Origin: Heterocephalus glaber
Lineage: Eukaryota; Chordata; Mammalia; Rodentia; Bathyergidae
Assembly (NCBI RefSeq): GCF_000247695.1
Contig: NW_004624805.1
Coordinates: 6,121,666 to 6,185,665 of the forward strand
Length of the DNA: 64,000 bases
Direction of reading: 5' to 3'
The translations under genes were made by a program, and so were the position numbers. The notes beneath the pieces were generated by a model, which did not search any database, was not told where the DNA came from, and worked only from the letters and a program-made list of their open reading frames with translations. This document shows positions 57,002-64,000 of this stretch, in pieces. Every line of letters begins with the position of its first letter. Positions within the stretch are counted from its first letter, which is position 1.

Positions 57002-57670
57002 AGGTAACAAAACACGCTTCACTCAAGAATCCTGGAAATACTGGAAGACTGAGGAGGTTTTCGCCCCGTGCGGTTTAAGCGAACTTATTTTCACAATCTT
57101 AGTGGATAAGGTCACCTCCACAAACCAGAGGACTTCCCGTTACTACGAGCTGATGTTAGGTTATGCACAACACTTATCTACCCCAGAGAACGCTTGGTAT
57201 TTTCATTTCAGTGGAAGGTGGCTGCTGAGGCAAAGGTGAGGCACACTAGCTCTGGCATCAGTAAGAAAGTCAATTTCATTGCTAATTTCCCTTTTAGTAA
57301 ATCTGGAATGAAAGGAGGAATCACCTAGATCAACCAATGCAAAACTCCAGGCAAGAGCAAAAAGCAAGTATGAAGTTAAAACCAAATCCCTGGACTTATT
57401 GGAGGGAAGAGACATAGTTTAGTTTGGCGGATTGTAGGAAGCAATATTTTGAAATACCATATGATGCATTTTTCCTCCTTAGTATTTCCAGAGTCCAGTT
57501 TTTTGTTTGTTTGTTTGGTTGGTTAGTGGGTTGGTTTTTTTTAAATCCTGCAGCCTTCCCTCTATTTAAGCCAGGAAGCTAAAGACAATGTTTTGCAGGG
57601 GTGGGAAAAGAAACTGCTGCTGAGAACAAAGGAGTCCTTGCTCAGCTTGGCATTTAAACTACCTTTTCAA
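57002..57670. other. Single-copy DNA with a GTTT/GGTT simple stretch
   Basis: A tgtttgtttgtttggttggt stretch lies at about 57500-57520. Nothing else recognised. Confidence 0.45.
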
Positions 57671-57789
57671 AATAATGTCTGCAGGGCCGGGGATTTAGCT
57701 CAGTGGTTCCACCCCCTGCCCTGCAGGTGCAAGGACCTGAGTCCGATCCTGGTACCAAAATAATAATAATAATAATAATAATGTCTGCA
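57671..57789. repeat. Target duplication pair around ID SINE
   Basis: AATAATGTCTGCA occurs at 57671-57683 and 57777-57789, identical over 13 bases. Confidence 0.92.
57684..57776 (+). mobile_element. ID SINE with (AAT)n tail
   Basis: gggccggggatttagctcag, tggttccaccccctgccctg, gacctgagtccgatcctgg, tail accaaaataataataataat. The tail has become an AAT microsatellite. Confidence 0.95.
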
Positions 57790-58309
57790 AATAAATAACT
57801 GTGCCCCAAACTTGACTTGCAAGCAGGAGTAGAAGGTTTTTCTCAGATGTTTTAGAGCAGAGTTGTTATATAAAGAACCAAAGTTTGGAAGACTGGCCTC
57901 AGAGAGGGACAAAGGAGAACGGGATTGAAAAAAGAATTCCTGCCACACAGAGGAGAGTAAAACCCCCCGTGTTTGGGAAGGAAATGCCAAAAGAGAAGGG
58001 AATGGGGTTGCCTGTGAGAGCTTGGCCTACTTTGGAGTTGGACGAAATTTAAAAACAAATGTTAGAGGTAGCCTGGAAGGGCTTCAGCCTCTCAGAGAAG
58101 GCCCAGATGCAGCAGAGCACCATGTCCAGCCAGGCTGAGGGGACTGCTAAGCCCAGGGGCTCAGGGCAGCCTCCCAAGCCCTGGCACAGCATGGCTGCCT
58201 GGGAGATTTCCTGTCCTCCTCCCAGCATCCCTCCTGCCCACAGGGGCCAAGGACCCAAAGAGCGAGGAAGGACAGAACCCCCGAGAGGGGGCAAACTCAG
58301 AAAGATGGA
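57790..58309. other. Single-copy DNA, G+C-richer at 58060-58300
   Basis: The segment 58060-58300 is open on both strands and moderately G+C rich. I recognise no domain, repeat or paired splice sites, so I do not call an exon. Confidence 0.4.
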
Positions 58310-59240
58310 GCAGTTAATCCGAAGGCGCTATTGGAAACACTTGTCACTTTTAATTGGCGAAGTCAAATTTTCACTCATCAGTGAAAAGACATGTAAAATT
58401 AAAGGAAGTTATGTAAGTTTTTTCACATCTGAGTCAACATATGTGAATTTTTTTTTTTTTTGGACTCAAGTGCATGTAGAATACGTCTGAAGGAGAATAG
58501 TGGGAGGTAAGACTGGGAGGTGGGTTGAAATTAGAATGAATTGAATTGAGGAAAAGGAAATTGTGAACATTTGTGTCAATTCTGATGATTTTCTCGAACA
58601 GAAGGGCCAGGATGGCATCTTACCGACTAAAATCAGATGGAAGGTTTTCTCGTGTTCATAAGGAATTTCTCATTCCTTCTCTGGATCATAAGTTGGCTAA
58701 AGGGCATAAATAAGAAATTTCCTCCTTTTTAAGGAAATTGTTATAATGTTACTTAAAGAAGGAAGCCCTCACACAGCCACAGTGCGGAAGTCTAATTTGC
58801 CTCTGAGGGCCCACGAACAGGATCGTGAGTCTTGGCTGGACACATCTGTCTCAAACATCTGTCTTGCACATTCAGGATGCCCATAGATGGAGAAGAAAAG
58901 AGGCCCTTCCCCTTACACCTTCCAGTTTGTTGTTTTGGCTCATAATTAGTTCAGGGTAAGAGAATAATCCAAATAAGTTGACCTAACAGATTAAAACGTG
59001 TTCGCTTGTCCTCTGTTTTAAATCAGTGTCAGCAGCTGTTTATTGCTTCAAACAGGACAAAATAATGAAAGTGATCGCCTAATGTTCTACACCTTGCAAC
59101 TGAAGATTAGAAACAAGCAGCAAAGCTTGACAAACAGCAACACGTCTTCTTCAAAGCAACCACTGGGTCTTACCATGCGATCCTCCCCAGCCATGCATGA
59201 CATTCAAATGAGACAGGGTTGGTTAAGGCACCGACTTCCA
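58310..59240. promoter_or_regulatory. Conserved-looking non-coding region (candidate enhancers)
   Basis: About 0.9 kb free of repeats with unique, motif-dense blocks: CACTTTTAATTGGCGAAG (58345), CATAATTAGTTCAGGG and GAATAATCCAAATAAG (58940-58980), CAGCAGCTGTTTATTGC (59030), AAATAATGAAAGTGATCG (59060). Homeodomain-, bicoid- and E-box-like words cluster. The call is a pattern judgement only. Confidence 0.3.
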
Positions 59241-60184
59241 TACAAATGAGGGGGTATGAACTACAGAAGAAGATTGTGTTGAAGCACACAGGAGCATTTT
59301 CAAGTGGTCAGAGAACTGGTCTGGCATCATTATGGGACTGTTTTTAAGTCTGGACTACATTCATAGTGCAAATTGAGCAAATGCTCATGCAGCGTCCCAC
59401 CAAAATTTGGCACAAACTTGTCAATGGCCTTTAGTCTCTCTTTCTGGCACGTGGGAGTTGCAGAAACCCCATATTTGCCCTTTAGCACAATCTAATCATC
59501 ACACAACAGAATTTACAAGACTTGCAGTCATTTTTAGGCCAAACTGGGTAGTACTAGTAGACCAGTTGAAAGAGCTTACTATCGTTCCCCAAACAAGAGT
59601 CTACCTTCTTAAATTCTTAGCTTGTATTTAGGGAATCATGCTTTGGGAGGACGCGGCTGATTCAGAATTTAAAATATACTAGTAGCATAAAGTAACTTGG
59701 GGTGTTATCGTAGTCTTAATAAAACCCCTAGGCCGGGAATTGTAAACAACAGTTCCGGAAGCTGGACTGTTCAAGATCAAGGGACCAGCAGATTTGGTGC
59801 CTTTGGAGAGCTCATTCCTTACAGATGGTGGCTTCTGTGTGTCCTTACAAGCTGAAGAGGCAAAGGGGCTTACGAGCTCCCTTGGGCCTGTTTTAAGTGA
59901 CATTAATCCTAACCAATCCCCCAAGGGTCCCCCATTATAATACATTGCCTTGAGGGTTAGGTTTCAACACAAGAATTTTGGGAAGAAACAGATTCAGGTC
60001 ATAACAAGGAGATAATCTTGTCTTGGGGGTCAACGACTGTGACACTGTTGGAATGCTTGACAGAGTCCCTCAGAGTCTGTGTGTTTATCTTAAATTCACT
60101 GAACCTGCTGGGAAGGATTGCCCCAAACCACCTTTTCTTATCATGACTTTGAATAGTCTGGTTTTAAGAATAACTGCACCCAGT
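59241..60184. other. Single-copy DNA
   Basis: No gene or repeat recognised. Confidence 0.45.
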
Positions 60185-60705
60185 GAAGCGATTCAATCCC
60201 AGGGATATATCCAAAAGAACGGACAGCAGGGTCTCCAAAAGATATTCATATACTGTACCTATGTTCACAATAGCACTACAAGAGCTAAAGTCTGGCAACA
60301 ACCCATGTGTGCATCAATAGATAGACACAAACAAAATGTGGTACATACATACAACGGAATACTGTTCAACTTTAAAAGGAAAGAAATTCTGACGTGGAAG
60401 TTTTGAAAACATTGTGCTAAATGAGGTAGACTGAGGCACAAAAGGACCACATATTGTATGATGCCACCCACAGGAGACACCTACAATAGGCAGATATGTA
60501 AGGACAGAAAGTAGAAGAGCTGGGGAAGGAGAAATAGGGAGGTTGTTTAACGGGTATAGAATTTCAGGCTGGGCTGATGAAAAAGTTCTGGAGACAGTGT
60601 ACTAGCACTACTTTGAGAATTAGGTTTGCTGACAGTTGCACAACAATGTGAATGTACTTAACACCCCTGAATTTTACACTTAAAAATAATTAAAATGGTA
60701 AATTT
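60185..60705 (+). mobile_element. L1MA/MB-type L1 3' end, sense
   Basis: atcccagggatatatccaaa, cctatgttcacaatagcact, aaatgtggtacatacataca, aaaacattgtgctaaatgag then the 3' UTR: aacgggtatagaatttcagg, gatgaaaaagttctggagac, agttgcacaacaatgtgaat, gtacttaacacccctgaatt, tacacttaaaaataattaaa. An almost classic mid-age mammalian L1 3' UTR. Confidence 0.92.
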
Positions 60706-61377
60706 CTTGGGAGATATACTTTAATACAAGTTTTTGTTAAAACTATACCAAAATATAATTTTGACTCTAGACTTGCAGATGAGTCGTGTTCAAATTCATA
60801 CAAATTTGAATTTAAGAAGCCACGGCAAACAGCATGTCCAAGAGAATTGTCAGGTGGGAAGACAGCCCTAAGGCAAAAAGGCTGATGACCATATAACTCC
60901 ACTCTTGTACACTGAAAAGAATTGTCCTGATAAGAGGAACTCCTTAATTTAACAGAGTGAACAGACTACTTGTCCAACACAATAAACACTGGCCGAGCAC
61001 TTGAAGTAAGGCTGTTCAGTGAACTGAATTGTGCTGTGAGTTTAGAATGCATACCAATTTCCATGACACAGAGCAATGGAAAACATAAGGTATTGTGTTA
61101 ATAGTTGTTACATTGATTAAGTGCTTTCGGTTAAATTAAATGTTAAAATTAATTTCATCTGTTTAAAAATTTTAAGATATGGTCACTAAAAAACTAAAAC
61201 CACATGCTGACTCCTATTACATTTCTGCTGAGCAGCTCTACTCTGGAGATGTACCAGGGTGCTTTACGGTATCACAGCATGAAGGTGCAGCTCATGGTTG
61301 TGACTTCATTCTGTAAGGCATGGAAGAGATTGGCATTGTTGGCTACTTTTAGGACTCTTGTCAGTAATGCCAAATGG
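60706..61377. other. AT-rich single-copy DNA
   Basis: Nothing recognised. Confidence 0.45.
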
Positions 61378-61469
61378 TTTTTTTTTCCTTCCCCAGTACC
61401 AGGGATTGAACTCGGGACCTTGTGCTTGCAAGGCAGGCACAGCACCCCTGAGCTAAATCCCTAGCCCCA
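61378..61469 (-). mobile_element. ID SINE, antisense
   Basis: T-run, ccccagtaccagggattgaa, ctcgggaccttgtgcttgca, cccctgagctaaatccctag. The tail is interrupted (ttttttttccttcc). No clear duplication. Confidence 0.92.
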
Positions 61470-61513
61470 GCTGTTTCTTAATATTATTTTCTCATGTGGG
61501 TTCTTTTCTATTT

Positions 61514-61739
61514 CTATTTCCTAGTCTTTTTTTTTATTCATTAAATTTATTGGTACATTTTAGGTGTACAATATGATGACATTCATCATTGGGAATTTGC
61601 ACCTTTACATGAGATATTTTGGTTCTTATTTTTCCCCCCTTCCCCTGCCCTCCCTTCACCCCCTCCACCCCTCCCCATTTACAAAGACTTTGTTTCCATT
61701 TTTTTCTTTTCTCATATTTTTTTCCTATTTCCTAGTCTT
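61514..61739. repeat. Target duplication pair around truncated L1
   Basis: CTATTTCCTAGTCTT occurs at 61514-61528 and 61725-61739, identical over 15 bases. Confidence 0.93.
61529..61724 (-). mobile_element. Severely 5'-truncated young L1 (3' UTR only), antisense
   Basis: T-run, ttattcattaaatttattgg, tacattttaggtgtacaata, cattcatcattgggaatttg then the C-rich tract. 196 bases between perfect 15-bp duplications; same 3' UTR as the full-length L1. Confidence 0.94.
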
Positions 61740-61869
61740 AATCCTCTACAATTTTATGCTAGGTCCAATAAAAAGATGCCTAATCTACTCACTGTATCCC
61801 TACAAATTGACTTTTAGAAAACAGATTTTTCTCTCTATGTTCAAAACTCAGTTACTGCTGCCTGGAGAG

Positions 61870-61965
61870 TTTGAGGTTTGGACTCCCCAGAGATTCTGAC
61901 TCAGTAGATTGCATTGGTGCTCAAACTTTCCATTGCAGAGGTCTGAGAAACACTGGCTTGTAGGA
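61870..61965. mobile_element. Possible MER5-like fragment
   Basis: cagagattctgactcagtag, attgcattggtgctcaaact, ctgagaaacactgg resemble one half of a MER5-type element. Confidence 0.4.
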
Positions 61966-62154
61966 TTATGCTCAGGTTCCTTCAAGTAATTTTTTCATAT
62001 TCATTATCTGACTCTGGTGAAATGTGTCTGAGGTAGGATGAGAACCTCTATACCCAGAAAACTTTTGGAAGAAAGTTTGGATGCTGGTTTAATTGAGGGT
62101 GGATGAGGTCACTAGCTCTGCCATTCTATGATCCTAAATTTGCTGTCATGATGT
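61966..62154. other. Short single-copy interval
   Basis: Nothing recognised. Confidence 0.4.
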
Positions 62155-62159
62155 TATGA

Positions 62160-62310
62160 TATACATATAATATATAATAGTCATATATATTATATAATAT
62201 ATAATAGTCATATATATTATATAATATATATAATATAATATATAATAGTCATATATATTATATAATATATATTATATAATAGCCTGACTATATTATATAA
62301 TAGTCAGGCT
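62160..62310. repeat. AT-rich tandem array ending in a perfect inverted repeat
   Basis: Three copies of a 25-base AATAGTCATATATATT-type unit start at about 62176, 62203 and 62244, in a sea of TATA. The array ends with AGCCTGACTAT (62281-62291) and its exact reverse complement ATAGTCAGGCT (62300-62310) around an 8-base AT spacer. Confidence 0.93.
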
Positions 62311-62734
62311 GCCCAAAGTTGCATTTTGTAGTGCTGAGATCATTGTATGAATCTATACTGCCCAAGATAGTTTTGCATGCCCTTTTTCACTAATTATTTT
62401 CTTTGGTTTTCTGTTGATCAACAGGTATCTTTTTATTAGAGCATATTAGTTATACAGATTATTGGATTTCACTTTGGCAGATTTGTATGAGTATGTAAGT
62501 TATACAGTATGATTAAAGTACATGGAGAAGGGTTAAATAAAAAATTATTACAGTACAAGTTACATTGCCATTAATCCCTCGCAAAATACTCTCCCTCTCT
62601 TTGAACATTCATATTCCATCATGCTTGCAACTTTCTAAAGCAGTTCTGGAAGTCTTCTGTCATGAGTGTCTTTACATGTTGTGATGAAAAGAACATGCTG
62701 CTGCCGAGTGTCATCCCATGAAAGGGCAGGCTCC
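62311..62734. other. Single-copy DNA
   Basis: Nothing recognised. Confidence 0.4.
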
Positions 62735-62890
62735 TAAAATCACTGTGGTGTCCCCGTCCGCCTTATTCACCAGGTCTGGCACTGTGATTTCTGGCTCTTC
62801 CTCAAAGTCAAAATGACCGTGAAAGGTAAACATTTTGAATCAGTTCAGGACCTCAAGGCAGCCACAACAGCACAACTAAAGAAGAGACGC
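62735..62890 (+). pseudogene. Mariner-type transposase, C-terminal remnant
   Basis: Read with one base skipped near 62780, the translation is recognisably the C-terminal part of a mariner (TcMar) transposase. A WCPRPPYSPGLA segment matches the PPYSPDLAP signature. It is followed by CDFWLF (the final catalytic-D region of the D34D triad), LKVKMTVKGKHFESVQDLKA and ATTAQLKK. The frame then ends. A working transposase has about 340 residues; only about 50 remain, with at least one frameshift, so this is a dead fossil. No terminal inverted repeats are seen, and an MLT1 LTR fragment abuts on the right. Mariner transposases cut and paste DNA at TA sites. Confidence 0.72.
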
Positions 62891-62899
62891 CAGAGAAGG

Positions 62900-63112
62900 C
62901 TGTCTTGGGTGTGCACACAGGAAAAGGCCAGCTGAGGCATAGTGACGAGGCAGCTGTCTGCAAGCCAGGAAGAGAATTTCACCAGAAACACACCTGCCAG
63001 CATCTGAACCTTGGACTTCCAGCCTCCAGAGGTGTGGTGAGGAAATGCATACCTCTGTTGTTTAAGCCTCTCAGTCTATGGTAGTGTTATGGTATCCCTA
63101 GCAGAATAATAC
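62900..63112 (+). mobile_element. MLT1-type MaLR LTR, 3' part, sense
   Basis: gctgtctgcaagccaggaag, accttggacttccagcctcc, agaggtgtggtgaggaaatg, tgttgtttaagcctctcagt, ctatggtagtgttatggtat. Classic MLT1 3' half. Confidence 0.85.
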
Positions 63113-64000
63113 CACTACCATACACAGTATTTGAAAGACTATCAAGACATGAACATCTCTTGAATACTTGTAAGATCTACCAAGAATTGACTGGTAGTAG
63201 TTGTTTGTCTGTCTTTTGCCACTTCCACAGTCTTCATTACCCCCTCTGTCTCCCCGACACGGAGGCTGAAGGTCAACTGGCAATTAGGTCTGTATTACTT
63301 TTTCAAGTATCTAGCTCTTTTCTCCCCTTTGGATTACTTGCCTGGTCCTTGCATACATTTAGGTTTATAATTGCTAATGTAATCTACTGGCAAAAGCTAT
63401 AGATTCTTCAAGTCTACATGAACCATATTGATATACACTAATACATCTTTTCAACAATCAGAATGAATCAGGACATAAATCCAAATTGTAATGACAGATC
63501 TTAACCCTGAACATCATAGGTCAATAACATAATTCATTTATGTAATTTCTATGCTGTTAGAGTAGAAGTCATAAAAGTCTGCCTTTTATCAACTAATAAA
63601 TCAAGGTGGCATGAAATGGCAAAAGAAAAGCTACTGTTTGTCTTGACAGTTGCAAGTAAAGGATCAGCTACTCTCACTTGAAAATGTGAAAATAATGAAT
63701 TGGGAGTATAAGGGTTTCATCTGTTACCTGATTTCAAGCCAGCCATGACAATTGCACAGCAGAAACATATTAAAATATCAGCTTTACATCTTGCACTTAC
63801 AGAAATTAAACAATAACATAGATTAAGAGCCAGAAAATGTAATAACTATTTGTCAGTGAAAGAGTAGAAGCTGGAGATATATAGAGTGGAGAAAATAAAT
63901 TTTGGAATGAGAAGAAATTAATATAATAATTTGAGCATAAAAAGCACAAAGGAGAAAAACAAGGCATCTCAAAGGAATAGAGAACTCTTTGAAATTATTA
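63113..64000. other. AT-rich single-copy DNA to the window end
   Basis: No gene, RNA gene or repeat recognised. Confidence 0.5.

Noticed and set aside
58059..58490. 143-residue open frame in moderately G+C-rich DNA
   Set aside because: It runs from G+C-rich into AT-rich sequence with a phenylalanine run from a T tract; no domain, no conserved motif and no splice signals.
1..64000. CRISPR arrays, operons, phage or plasmid features
   Set aside because: All indicators (SINEs, LINEs, LTRs, CpG island, low gene density) are those of a mammalian nuclear genome; no direct-repeat/spacer arrays are present.

Overview
The window is nuclear DNA from a placental mammal, almost certainly a non-murine rodent. 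Three repeat signatures support this. There are many tRNA-Ala-like ID SINEs, B1-dID composite SINEs and one B1 with what looks like the internal duplication. There are at least eight MT-type MaLR LTRs. There is a rodent L1 lineage alongside pan-mammalian fossils (MIR, L2, MER5A, Tigger, MLT1, old L1M). The exact ID consensus (GGGGATTTAGCTCAGTGGT... ending GGTACC) and the B1-dID content suggest a squirrel-related or beaver-like (Castorimorpha) lineage. I cannot fix the species; Castor is my low-confidence guess.

Layout. Positions 1-1200 are a strong CpG island with a (CCG)n tract, most likely the promoter and first exon of a gene. The best splice-donor signals are on the minus strand, so that gene would run leftward out of the window; I do not recognise it. 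The remaining 63 kb contains no intact protein-coding gene or exon that I can defend. It reads as a gene desert or very long intron/intergenic flank: AT-rich single-copy DNA, interspersed repeats, and a few blocks that look like conserved non-coding (enhancer-type) DNA near 1.85-2.1, 20.8-21.1, 49.85-50.2 and 58.3-59.2 kb.

The main mobile element is a full-length L1 on the minus strand (6078-12957) with a perfect 13-bp target-site duplication. Its ORF1 and ORF2 are both broken, a 615-base assembly gap lies inside ORF2, and a young ID SINE is nested in ORF2 with its own 10-bp duplication. Other pieces are three antisense copies of L1 3' UTR (30.7, 33.0 and 61.5 kb), three sense copies of a related L1 3' end (26.6, 32.4 and 35.6 kb), an L1MA/MB-type 3' end (60.2 kb), several older L1M fragments, and eight young ID SINEs, five of them with visible target duplications. 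Further pieces are MT and MLT1 LTRs, Tigger-like, MER5A and mariner DNA-transposon remnants, and an AT-rich array ending in an 11-bp-arm perfect inverted repeat (62.2 kb).

I found no novel multi-gene biological system. The items most worth a second look are the orphan CpG-island promoter with its triplet tract, the conserved-looking non-coding blocks, the nested L1/SINE history, the decayed mariner transposase fragment, and repeated examples of microsatellites growing out of SINE tails and LTR pyrimidine tracts. All repeat family names come from recognition of consensus-like words, not from a database search.
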